Assembly (NCBI GenBank): GCA_016200005.1 | Contig: JACQFP010000064.1 | Span: forward strand, 1 to 64,000 | Length of the DNA stretch: 64,000 nucleotides | Direction of reading: 5' to 3' | Source: Verrucomicrobiota bacterium | GTDB taxonomy: Bacteria; Verrucomicrobiota; Verrucomicrobiia; Limisphaerales; PALSA-1396 | Shown here: positions 8,809 through 17,900 of the stretch, one piece after another | How positions within the stretch are numbered: position 1 is the first letter of the stretch | Layout of the letters: every line of letters begins with the position of its first letter | Translations under genes and position numbers: made by a program | Notes under the pieces: generated by a model | Seen by the model: only the letters and a program-made list of their open reading frames with translations | The model's database searches: none | What the model was told of the DNA's origin: nothing

Positions 8809-9978
8809 TCAGGAGTAGAAGCCGCACTTGTAGGCTGTGTCGAACATCGTCAAAATGTTTTCCGGCGGCACCTCACCTTGGATGTTATGCACGTTGTTGA
8901 AAACGTAGCCGCCGCCCGGCATCAAGGCGCCAACGTTCTGCCGCACGCTCGCCGCCACTTCCGCCGGTGTGCCGCGCGACAACACATGTTGGGCGTCGCA
9001 ACCACCGCCCCAAAACGCCAGTTCGCGTCCAAAACGGCGCTTAAGTTCGGCGGGATTCATGTTCTTCGCGCTGGTTTGCACCGGGTTCAAAATATGAATG
9101 CCGTTGTCGAGCAGGTCGGGGATGAAATCACTGCACGCGCCGCAGGTGTGATACCAGATGCGGGCGTTCGTGCGGGAGCGGAGGTATTGGACGAGACGTT
9201 TGTGCCGCGGCTTGACGATGCGCCGGTATAGCTCCGGGTTGAACAGCGGGCCGTTCTGCCCGGCGATGTCGTCCCCGATCATGATCACTTCCACCACGTC
9301 GCCGACTTCATCGAGGAAGAGGCGAAACCAGTCGAGCCAGAATTTCAGCGTCTGTTCCAGCATCGCTTCGCAAAACTCCGGCTGGGTCATCAGATCGCAA
9401 AACCATTGCTCCAACCCGCGCATGTACCAGCAGATTTCATAGACCACGCCCGAGATGCCGCTAACGACGGCGTAAGGCGTCTCCTGCTTCAACTGCTGCG
9501 CCCGCTCACGCAAGCCGGTGAAGCGCGAGGGATCGTCGCCCTTGGGCCAGGGAAAATCGTTCACGTCGGCAAGCGTGGCGCTGGCTAGTGGATGCAACGA
9601 GATGTCCATGTAGTACGGCGTGTCATCGGGCATGGACCAGCGGATGCCGAACTCGTCGGTGAGGTCGTGCCAAAGCTTGCCGTCGCGCTGGGTTTGGACG
9701 ATGCCGCCTTTCCAGCTCGCCGCCGCGCCGGCGCGAACATAGCGCGTGTCCACGCGCAACCGCTCGAGCACCGCCTCGCAAGGCACGGCCAGTTGTTGCA
9801 CGGCGTCCAGGATGCGCACTTCGTCCGAAACGCCGAGGTGGGCGATCAGATTGCGATAAGCGTTCTTGTGGATGCCGGTCTGGTTGCCGCCCAGATCAAT
9901 CGGCACGCGGTCCGGCGTTTCGTGCTGCAACGCCGTGAGCAGACGCTCGCGCGAAGTCATGGTTTCTCGTCTGGCCAT
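8809..9978 (-). CDS. Uroporphyrinogen decarboxylase (URO-D) family protein 1
   Basis: 389 residues, cytoplasmic. The N-terminus SRERLLTALQHETPDRVPID is the hallmark opening of the URO-D/MtaA/CmuA superfamily. HTCG at the end of a strand (ARIWYHTCGACSDFIPDL) matches the His-x-Cys zinc motif of the methyltransferase branch. The C-terminal Cys ligand typical of that branch is not obvious (PGGGYVFNNVHNIQ occupies the place). A true haem enzyme (HemE) is unlikely given the context. It starts 13 bases after the stop of the second URO-D gene, with AAAGGGA as ribosome site. In this phylum such proteins often accompany sugar-degradation genes, but their reaction is not established; methyl transfer or demethylation is one inference. 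Confidence 0.8.
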   Translation of the reverse strand: MARRETMTSRERLLTALQHETPDRVPIDLGGNQTGIHKNAYRNLIAHLGVSDEVRILDAVQQLAVPCEAVLERLRVDTRYVRAGAAASWKGGIVQTQRDGKLWHDLTDEFGIRWSMPDDTPYYMDISLHPLASATLADVNDFPWPKGDDPSRFTGLRERAQQLKQETPYAVVSGISGVVYEICWYMRGLEQWFCDLMTQPEFCEAMLEQTLKFWLDWFRLFLDEVGDVVEVIMIGDDIAGQNGPLFNPELYRRIVKPRHKRLVQYLRSRTNARIWYHTCGACSDFIPDLLDNGIHILNPVQTSAKNMNPAELKRRFGRELAFWGGGCDAQHVLSRGTPAEVAASVRQNVGALMPGGGYVFNNVHNIQGEVPPENILTMFDTAYKCGFYS

Positions 9979-9991
9979 CGTCGAATCCCTT

Positions 9992-10996
9992 TCAGCCTCC
10001 CGAGGTGTACTCGTTCAGCAACCGCAGGTAAACCAGGTATTGTTCGAGCGACACACCCGGCGGCGTCTGATGATCCACGCTCGGAATAAACCCGCCGGTC
10101 TTCATCAACGGCACGAGGCGCTCGAACTCGGCGCGCATCGCCGCCTCGCCGCGGTTCATCGTCATCTTGTCAAAATGCCCGACCATCAGCAGCCGCGGAA
10201 ATTGCCGGCGCAGCTTCAAGCCGTCCACGCACGCCTGTCTTTCCAGTGGCAGCACGCCTTGCACGCCGAGTTCCTCAAGCCACGGCACGAGGAGCGTCAC
10301 GTCGCCGTCCGTGTCCATGAACAGCGGGACGTTGTGCTCCTGGAGCCGCGGCAAAAGCTGGCGGTAGTACGGCGCGACGAACTCGTCGAACGTCCGCTTC
10401 GCGATCATCGGGCCGTGGTTGTAACTCATGTCCTCGGCAATGGTCATGAACGTCGGCACGCAGACGCGGAAGATTTGATCGAGCAGACGGAAATTGAACT
10501 CGAGCAGGTCGCGGTTGATTTGGTGCAGCAGTTCCGGCTGGTCGGCGAAGGCGAACATGAGCTTCTCGAAACCCATCAACGTCCGCGGAAACCAGAAGAA
10601 GCCCTCAACCGTCGCCCAAACCACCGCGTCGCCGCGCCGCTGGCGCTCGGCCCACGCCGCCATGCTCTCGATGGCGCGACTGTGATCCGGAAATAATTGC
10701 GGTCGGACGCGGATGTAATCGTCCAGGTTGCCGACGATGCCTTCGACGTGATGCTGCGTCGCCTCGATGGTTGGGTCGGTGGTGCTGAACCAGAACTGCT
10801 GGTAGGGATCGAGGCCGAAGTGGGCTGCAATCTCGAAGACCTGACTGAACTTCATTTCGCGCGGCAATCCTTCGTTGTGCCAGCGGGCGATGGTTTCGTC
10901 CCACCACATGGCCCATTCCCATCGCGGCAACCGGTCCAACGGCTGGAAATTCATCACCGCGCGAAAGCGCTCGACGTGATTCATGGTTTCACTCAT
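9992..10996 (-). CDS. Uroporphyrinogen decarboxylase (URO-D) family protein 2
   Basis: 334 residues, cytoplasmic. HVERFRAVMNFQPLDRLPRW is the URO-D family opening, and the rest follows the barrel (DPYQQFWFSTTDPTIEATQ, AEDMSYNHGPMIAKRTFDEF, YRQLLPRLQEHNVPLFMDTD, RQFPRLLMVGHFDKMTMN). Where the methyltransferase branch has His-x-Cys it has MDTDGD, so the zinc site seems absent and the activity may differ from protein 1. The ATG at 10996 is used; TTG at 11008 and ATG at 10984 are alternatives. It sits between GH106 B (42 bases upstream) and URO-D 1 (13 bases downstream), evidently in one transcript. Confidence 0.8.
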   Translation of the reverse strand: MSETMNHVERFRAVMNFQPLDRLPRWEWAMWWDETIARWHNEGLPREMKFSQVFEIAAHFGLDPYQQFWFSTTDPTIEATQHHVEGIVGNLDDYIRVRPQLFPDHSRAIESMAAWAERQRRGDAVVWATVEGFFWFPRTLMGFEKLMFAFADQPELLHQINRDLLEFNFRLLDQIFRVCVPTFMTIAEDMSYNHGPMIAKRTFDEFVAPYYRQLLPRLQEHNVPLFMDTDGDVTLLVPWLEELGVQGVLPLERQACVDGLKLRRQFPRLLMVGHFDKMTMNRGEAAMRAEFERLVPLMKTGGFIPSVDHQTPPGVSLEQYLVYLRLLNEYTSGG

Positions 10997-11038
10997 CGGC
11001 AAATCCAACTGCCCTCACCTGCACCAGCTCGTGCAAAC

Positions 11039-14000
11039 TCACAACCGTTTCTCGGCAACCGAAATCAGCCGCACCGGACCGAGCAGGCCGGATTCCTGGA
11101 GCGGCGAATCCTTCTTCCACAGCCGCCAGCTTGTAAAGCTGTGGCGACCCGTCGGGCTGGGCTTGTCTTTTTGCAACCATCGCGGCCACGACTTGAGCGT
11201 GCCATCCGGGTTGCGGTCGCTGTCCTCGGGCAATTGTTCGTCGCCGATCTGGCGGTTCACCCAGAGGTTGACGATTTTCATTTCGAGCACATTATCGCCC
11301 GGCTTTAAGGCATCGGTCACCTCCACGCGGAATGGCGGCTTCCAGAGGAGGCCGAGGTTCTTGCCATTCAGCCTCACTTCGGCAATCACTTCGACCCGGC
11401 CAAGGTCCAGGAAGAGTTGAGCGTTGAGAGTTGAAGGTTGAGAGTTCTCCGCTTTCCAAGAAAACGTCTTGCGGTAGGTCGCGTGGCCAGAAAAGTACTT
11501 TACGCCGGGATCATTTTGTTCGCTCCAGGAAGTCAACCTGTCGAACGTGACCCGTTCGGGCGCGCCGCGATTCGGCTCGAACTGCACTTCCCACGGGCCG
11601 GCGATTTCGACCGGCGGCGGCAACGCCGGAATCTCAATGGTTTGAACCTTGCCCGCTGCCGTCCGCAAGTCGTAGCGGCCCGGCTGCCAAGCGCGAAGCG
11701 TGACGGCCTGTCCGCGAGCGGCGATCAACTCCGCCGGCGGCGGTTCGGTTAATGAGGCGCTGGCAGTCGGCAACAAACTCAGACCGTTGCGTTCCAGCGC
11801 CACGATTTGTTTTGCATCCGCCTTGCTCGAGTTCCGAAACACGACGAACACCGAGCCAGCCGGCTCAAGCCACAATGGCAGAATTGTCCGCCCATCGCGC
11901 TCCTCGTAAATCAACTGCCGCCGGATTTTGCCCGTGAGCGGATCCCACAACTCCGGCGCCTTGCCGGTCACGCGAAACGCGCAGGTCGCGCCACACCAAT
12001 CGTTCGAGCGATTCGAGACGAAGTAAATGTCCGTGCCGCCCGCTCGCCGATGGATGTAACGAAAGGTTGGATCCGCTTCAAAGTCCGGCGGCACGCCCAT
12101 TTGCGCGAGCACGTTCGTGATGGCGCCGAAGTCCGGGAACACGTAAGCCGGAGGACGGGTTTGCTCCGGCACCGGAAACGGCTCCAAGCCAAGCGAACCA
12201 ACTTCCATCGCCGCGCTCCAACCGGAAGATGCCGCATCGCCGCGCCATTGCTCCGGCGCGGTGACGACGCTTTGCCACTGGCTATCCGTGTTCACTTCCA
12301 GTGTCCCGCCGTCGCGAAACTGCACAAGCAGCGCGCCGATCAAACTCGCGGGATTCGGTTCGGCGTGCGCGTTGAATCCGGCGACGGCGAGCAGGTTCGT
12401 CCCTGGCTTGAGCCAGCGGGTTACATCCAGTCGAAACAATTGGTTGGCGTCCTGGCCGGCCCCGGCCCGCTGACCGTTGACCCACAACTCGAAACCGTTG
12501 TCCGCCGTCATGGCCATGCGCGCGGAGGCGACTTCGCGCGCGGCGTCCAACACCAAGAGTCGGCGGAAAAACCGTTTGCCCACGGGAGCGGCCACGGCGG
12601 GATTGCCTTCCCGGTGCCAAATCCACTTGGCGTTCTTCACCGGACTGCCTTCGCCCGGCACGAGGAGCGGCGTCTTGAAGGCATCGCTCCAAATGACACG
12701 GCCTTTGCCGATGCGGCGCTGGGGGATTGGAGTGTTGGAGTGTTGGAGTGTTGGGTCACGAGTCGTGGCTTTGTTTTTTCCATCACTCCAGTTCTCCATC
12801 ACTCCATCACTCCACAGTTCTTTGGCGAGTTCTTGCACCTCCACATCACACTCCGGATAATTGGCGAGGCCCGGTGATTTCTGCGGCGGCGGACCGATGA
12901 CCGTCGCTCCGGCTTGAACCAGTTCCTTGACCTTGCGCAGGAGCGTTGGCGTCATCGTTTCGATCTGCGGCAAGACCAACAGCCGATAGCTCATGCCATC
13001 GGGCAGCACGAGCCGGCCGTCCTTGACCTTCATCCGCGTGAGCAGCACCTCCGGCGTGCAGCCGTCGAAGTTGTAGCCGGGACGTTCAGGGAGCATGCTG
13101 AGGCGATCCGGCAGTGTGGGAGAGAAACGCATCGGCGAGCCTTCTGGTTCGAGAAAACAAATGTCTGCGACGAACAATCCTTGCCGCAGCATGAACTGGC
13201 AGCGGGCCAGATACTCATGCCACGCGACGGATTGCTCCCACCAGGTTTGCGTCCGCTCGTAGTGCAGCCCCCAGGGTCCCATGGACATGCCGGGCGCGCG
13301 CTCGGGCTGCGTCCACGGTTGCAGCGCGTAACGGTGGAACACGAAGCGGTTGATGCCTTCGCAAAACGCCCAGTCGCCCAACGCCTTGATCGAGGCTGGG
13401 TGATGCAGCCACTTCTCGCCATCGGTCGCCGTGAACGCCTCCGCGCCGAGAACGCTCTTGCCATAGACGTGCGCTGCCGACGCCATTTCCGTGCAACTGT
13501 AGCCGGTGTTGAAACCCCACGACCAGAACTCCGCCATCGGCTCGTCGGCCTGGCCGGCGTAGGTCATGTCATCGCACGGATTGCCGTCGTAAGCTTCGAT
13601 GGAAAGCCGCAGGCCGTTCTGATGCGCGAGTTCTCGGAAACGCCCGGCGTAATTTGCGATCAACAAATCGGAAACCGTCCGGCGCACATCCCAAAGGAAA
13701 CGCTCCGAAACTTCGACACTCTCGACGACGCGCCCAGTCATCACGGGAAGGAACGGCAACAGATCGTAGCCCCGCAACCGCTGGAATTCCTCGCGAAACT
13801 TCGGCGTCCAGTTTTGCGAACCAGTTTCCCAACTGTCAATGTGCGTCGCCACGAGCGTCTTGCCCGCGAGCGGCTTCGAATCGGCGATGAGCCTGCCCAT
13901 CAAGCCGGCGAACATCGCGTCAGTCGCTGCGCGGCTGAGCTTGTCGGACTCCAGGCCGCGTCCGGCTTCCGGCGCCGGATGATTGTCCTTGCCCGTCAGC

Positions 14001-14734
14001 GTGTGGCCGAGGCGGAGGATCGTCCATTTGCCTGCCGGCACGTTCCAAGTCAGGCGGCCAGCGGCGTCCATTTGCACGGTCAGATTGACGACGCGATCGC
14101 GAGCCACCGTTTGCTCCGTCGGCAAGGCAGGCCAATTCGCTTGCGGCGGAACTTGCCGGGGAACGAACGCAGCCTTGGCGGGCAACCCCTCGACGTGTGC
14201 ATCACCAGCCGGGGTCGGGAAAGCCATTACGGCGATGTCGCGATAGTAGTCGGCTACCGCGTCCGGTTTGGCCAGCGCCGCTTCGAAGCGGAGCGGGCCG
14301 ATGATGTTGGTTTCCGTCGAAACGATTTTCTGCATGGCCAGGTCGGGCGTTATCCACGGACCGCCGCTGCCGCACCAGCCAGCGTCGTTGTTCATGTTGA
14401 CCTCAAGACCAAGCCGGCTGGCCTCGGCGCAAACGTGCTTGAACAGGTCGCGCCATTGCGGGCCACCGAATGCGGCGTCACCCTTCGGAGTCCCTTGGTC
14501 CACTTCCATAATGAGCACGCCGCCGATGCCGACACGCTGCATGGCTTCGAGGTCGGCGGTGATGCCGTTGCTGGTGATGTTGCCGTTGAGCCAGAACCAA
14601 TAAACCCAGGGCCGCGCCGACGCGGGTGGGACGGCGAAATCATTTTCCAATCTTCCGGCGAAGCTTGTGGCCGTTGCCGCGAGCAACACGAGCAGGCAAG
14701 CGGGGAAAGACAAAGCGCGCGATGCAGTTCGCAC
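11039..14734 (-). CDS. GH106 alpha-L-rhamnosidase, paralogue B (repeat-laden)
   Basis: From the GTG at 14734 the product has 1231 residues. It begins with a signal peptide (ALSFPACLLVLLAATATSFA), then the GH106 opening ARPWVYWFWLNGNITSNGIT and GSGGPWITPDLAMQ. An extra beta-sandwich (KWIWHREGNPAVAAPVGKRF through DNGFELWVNGQRAGAGQDA) is inserted before the C-terminal domain. An in-frame ATG at 14995 overlaps the upstream stop as TGATG, suggesting translational coupling. It would add 87 residues translated from the CCCTCTCCC repeat at 14810-14957 in front of the signal peptide, which would probably block export, so I prefer 14734. Further repeat-derived segments lie at 11415-11449 and 12724-12820. 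It should release L-rhamnose, like paralogues A and C. Confidence 0.85.
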   Translation of the reverse strand: MRTASRALSFPACLLVLLAATATSFAGRLENDFAVPPASARPWVYWFWLNGNITSNGITADLEAMQRVGIGGVLIMEVDQGTPKGDAAFGGPQWRDLFKHVCAEASRLGLEVNMNNDAGWCGSGGPWITPDLAMQKIVSTETNIIGPLRFEAALAKPDAVADYYRDIAVMAFPTPAGDAHVEGLPAKAAFVPRQVPPQANWPALPTEQTVARDRVVNLTVQMDAAGRLTWNVPAGKWTILRLGHTLTGKDNHPAPEAGRGLESDKLSRAATDAMFAGLMGRLIADSKPLAGKTLVATHIDSWETGSQNWTPKFREEFQRLRGYDLLPFLPVMTGRVVESVEVSERFLWDVRRTVSDLLIANYAGRFRELAHQNGLRLSIEAYDGNPCDDMTYAGQADEPMAEFWSWGFNTGYSCTEMASAAHVYGKSVLGAEAFTATDGEKWLHHPASIKALGDWAFCEGINRFVFHRYALQPWTQPERAPGMSMGPWGLHYERTQTWWEQSVAWHEYLARCQFMLRQGLFVADICFLEPEGSPMRFSPTLPDRLSMLPERPGYNFDGCTPEVLLTRMKVKDGRLVLPDGMSYRLLVLPQIETMTPTLLRKVKELVQAGATVIGPPPQKSPGLANYPECDVEVQELAKELWSDGVMENWSDGKNKATTRDPTLQHSNTPIPQRRIGKGRVIWSDAFKTPLLVPGEGSPVKNAKWIWHREGNPAVAAPVGKRFFRRLLVLDAAREVASARMAMTADNGFELWVNGQRAGAGQDANQLFRLDVTRWLKPGTNLLAVAGFNAHAEPNPASLIGALLVQFRDGGTLEVNTDSQWQSVVTAPEQWRGDAASSGWSAAMEVGSLGLEPFPVPEQTRPPAYVFPDFGAITNVLAQMGVPPDFEADPTFRYIHRRAGGTDIYFVSNRSNDWCGATCAFRVTGKAPELWDPLTGKIRRQLIYEERDGRTILPLWLEPAGSVFVVFRNSSKADAKQIVALERNGLSLLPTASASLTEPPPAELIAARGQAVTLRAWQPGRYDLRTAAGKVQTIEIPALPPPVEIAGPWEVQFEPNRGAPERVTFDRLTSWSEQNDPGVKYFSGHATYRKTFSWKAENSQPSTLNAQLFLDLGRVEVIAEVRLNGKNLGLLWKPPFRVEVTDALKPGDNVLEMKIVNLWVNRQIGDEQLPEDSDRNPDGTLKSWPRWLQKDKPSPTGRHSFTSWRLWKKDSPLQESGLLGPVRLISVAEKRL
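11415..11449. repeat. In-frame GTTGA-type near-tandem repeat (copy in GH106 B)
   Basis: A 35-base element nearly identical to 5966-6000. On the minus strand it encodes ENSQPSTLNAQL immediately before the C-terminal jelly-roll of GH106 B. Paralogue C has unrelated sequence there (VPSEMLGKGKELSLDLGRV), so the insertion is either shared by descent between A and B or happened twice. Confidence 0.7.
12724..12820. repeat. In-frame GGAGTGTT/CCATCACT repeat in GH106 B
   Basis: A left block of GGAGTGTT units (12724-12755) and a right block of CCATCACTCC units (12780-12820) flank about 25 bases. On the minus strand it is translated without a stop as a loop containing DGVMENWSDGKN and LQHSNTPIPQ. The same composite element occurs at 16591-16693 in GH106 C. 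Confidence 0.75.
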
Positions 14735-14809
14735 TCTTTTCTTCGGAGGCGAGGGACGCAAGGTGAGACGAGGCACGTCCGCAATTCCTGAGTTGAGACT
14801 CGCCGCTAC

Positions 14810-14957
14810 CCCCTCACCCTGACCCTCTCCCCCTCGGCGAGGGAGAGGGGAAAGCAAACTGCGACTCGCGAAATTTTCAAGCGCGCTCGCCACACCGACA
14901 GACTGCCGACGATTCTCCCTCTCCCCTTTAGAAGGGGAGAGGGCCGCGGTGAGGGGA
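14810..14957. repeat. Double-hairpin CCCTCTCCC element (copy 1)
   Basis: Two hairpins, one at 14810-14850 and one near 14915-14956 (CCCTCTCCCC facing GGGGAGAGGG), flank a spacer containing TTTTCAAGC. An element of almost the same size and design is at 51893-52043, and a single-hairpin version is at 29837-29876. Here it separates the TGATG-coupled start codon of GH106 B from its signal peptide without introducing a stop. Confidence 0.75.
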
Positions 14958-14994
14958 CAACCGGCTGCGATGCGTGCGCGGATGGGTGTTTTCA

Positions 14995-17900
14995 TCACTT
15001 CAAAACGGCCGTTGGCACTGCGACCAATCGCACCGGCCCAATCAAGCCGGATTCAAGCAGCGCATCATTCTTCTTCCACAACCGCCACATTGCAAATGTG
15101 AAACGTCCGGCCGGGCTGGGCTTGCCTTGCTCCAGCCAATCCGGCCATTTCTTCAACGTGCCGTCCGGATTGCGCTCGCTGTCCTCCGGCAATTGCTCGT
15201 CGCCGATCAGGCGGTTGGGCCAGAGGTTGACGACGCGCACTTCCAGTTTGTTCGCGCCGGCTTTCGCGGCGTCGGTGATGTTCACGACGAACGGCGGCTT
15301 CCAGAGCGTGCCAAGGTTCCTACCGTTCAATTTCACTTCCGCCATAATCGCCACCCTGCCTAAATCGAGAGAAAGCTCTTTTCCCTTGCCGAGCATTTCG
15401 CTGGGCACGATGAGCGTTTTCGAGTAGATCGCTTCGCCGGAGAAATATTTCACGCCCAGCTCGCTGTGCTCGCTCCAGGAAATGAGTTTGTCGAAAAAAA
15501 CTTGAGCGGGCGCGCCCCAGCCCGGCGCGAAACGCACCTGCCACGGACCGCTGACATCGACGACGGGCGGGGCGGCTGAGATCGTGACGTGACGTGTTTT
15601 TCCCAAGGCACTCACCAGTTCATATTCGCCCGGTTCGCGCGTTTCCAGCCGCACGCCGCCATTGTTTCCACTGCGCACCGCGAGGGTTGATCGCGGCGGA
15701 ATGATTTCTGGGGCCAGGTTGATCGTGTCCGGGTCGGTGCCGGTAAAATGGCGGCGCTCGCCATTCACCGTGGCGTCCAGTTTGAGCGTTTTCACGACAA
15801 GGACGGCCGGGTCGTCGCCTTCGGCCATGCGCGCGACCACGAAGCTGCTCACGCCGGCATCCACGAGGCGCTGCAGCTTTTCCCGTACGTCACGTGTGCG
15901 CTGCGGATCATCCAGCACGCCGTAGCGCGCTTTCTCAACTTTCACTTGCACCGCCTCACGCGTCAGATGAATTGTTTCAGGATCGCGCGCCTGAACTGTG
16001 TACGGTTTGCCATCGATGGTGTAATCCACAACGAGCGTCTTCTCTACTTTGAACGCAGGGTCGTCGCCCTCCGCCATCGTCGTTACTGGAAAGCTGAATT
16101 CACCGGTGTCGGCCTTTCGCTGAACCTTCTGCGTCACGTCGCGGGTGCGCTGCGGATCGTCCGGCACGCCGTAGCGCGCCTTGGTCACGACGATTTTTAA
16201 TCGCGGCTCGGGCGCGGCGGACAAGACCGCCTTGCCATCGCGCTTCACCAGCACAACCGGATCGCTCTTGCTGGTGCGCTCGCGAAATGCGACGAACACC
16301 GAACCGCTGGGCTCGAACGGCACCACCACATGCGTCACGCCGTCCTGCTCCTGCCACATCGCCGCCCGTTCGATGCGTCCACTGTCGGGCCACCACAGTT
16401 CCGGTATTTTGCCCGTGACACGAAAACTACAGGTAGTCGTGAATTCGTGCGGCTGCGGGTTCGCGACGAAGTAAATCTCTGCGCTGCCGGTGGTGCGATG
16501 GATGAACCGCAATGTTTGGCCGCTGGTGAAATCGGCGGACACGCCGGATTCGGCCAGCACCTTCTCCGGCGAATCGCTAACGATAACACGGTGGAGTGTT
16601 GGGGTGTTGGAGTGCTGGAGTGTTGAATCAAGAGGCCGGACGCGTTTCTTCTCATCACTCCACTTCTCCATCACTCCATCACTCCACAACTCCTGCGCAA
16701 GCTGCTTCACTTCCTCGTCGCATTGCGGGTATCCGCTCAAGCCCGGCGAGGCAGACGGTTTCGGGCCGAGCACGGTGGCGCCGGCTTGAACGAGTTCCTT
16801 CACCTTGCGCAACAACGCTGGCGTCATCGTCTGCGGCCACGGCAAGGCCAGCACGCGGTAGCTCATGCCGTCCGGCAACACGATGCGGCCATCCTTCACC
16901 GACATGCGGGTGATGACTTCGTGCGCGGTGCATCCATCCCACGCGTAGCCGCCGCGCTTGTGATCGCCGGGGCCTTGCGGCGGCGCTTCCGGCTGGACGT
17001 AGCAGATATCGGCGACGAACAACCCCTGCCGCAACATGAACTGGCAGCGCGCCAGATACTCGTGCCACGCAGGCGTCCATTCCCACCAAGTCTGTGTGCG
17101 CTCATAGTGTTGGCCCCACGGACCCATCATCATGCCGGGTCGGCGCTCGGGCGTCCACGGTTGCAGCGCGTAACGATGGAAGACGAAACGATTGATTCCT
17201 TCGCAAAACGCGCGGTCGCCGTGCGACTTCAAAGTGGCCGGATGCTCGCGCCATTTTTCCTGATCGGCGGAAGTGGACGACTCTGCGCCGATGATGGTTT
17301 TGCCATAGACGTGCCCGGCGGAAGCCATCGCTTTGCAGGTTTCAATCGCGCCGCTTGGCGTCCAGAACTCGCCCATCGGTTCGTCGCATTGCCCGCCATA
17401 GGGAATGGCGTCGCAAGGAGCGCCGTAGGCTTCGCAGGTGAAGCGCATTCCCGCCGCGTGCGCCAGCTCGCGGAAGTGGCCTCCGTAATTCTCAATCACC
17501 AGTTCCGAAATCGTCTGGCGCAAATCCCAGAGGAAGCGCTCGGAGATTTCCAGACTGCCGATGACACGTCCGGTGAAGACTGGGAGAAACGGGAACAAGT
17601 CGTAGCCGCGCCGCCGCTGAAATTCCTCACGCATCTTCGCGGTCCAGTTCTGCGTGCCGTTTTCCCAACTGTCAATGTGCGTGGCAATCAGACCGGGTTT
17701 CTGGTTGCCAGTCTTGAGTTTGTTGTCCGCCGCCAGTCTTGCCATCATGCCGGCAAAGTTCGCTTCGATGCCTTCCTTGCGGAGCTTGTCGCATTCGAGA
17801 CCGCGGCCCGACTTGGGCGCGGGTGAATTCTCGACGCCGGTGCTGGTGTGGCCAAAGCGGATCACAGTCCAATTCCCCGGCGGCACATCCCATACGAGTT

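Noticed and set aside
12914-14791. 625-codon plus-strand frame over GH106 B
   Set aside because: Its translation is Arg/His-rich with no conserved motif, while the minus strand has full GH106 homology.
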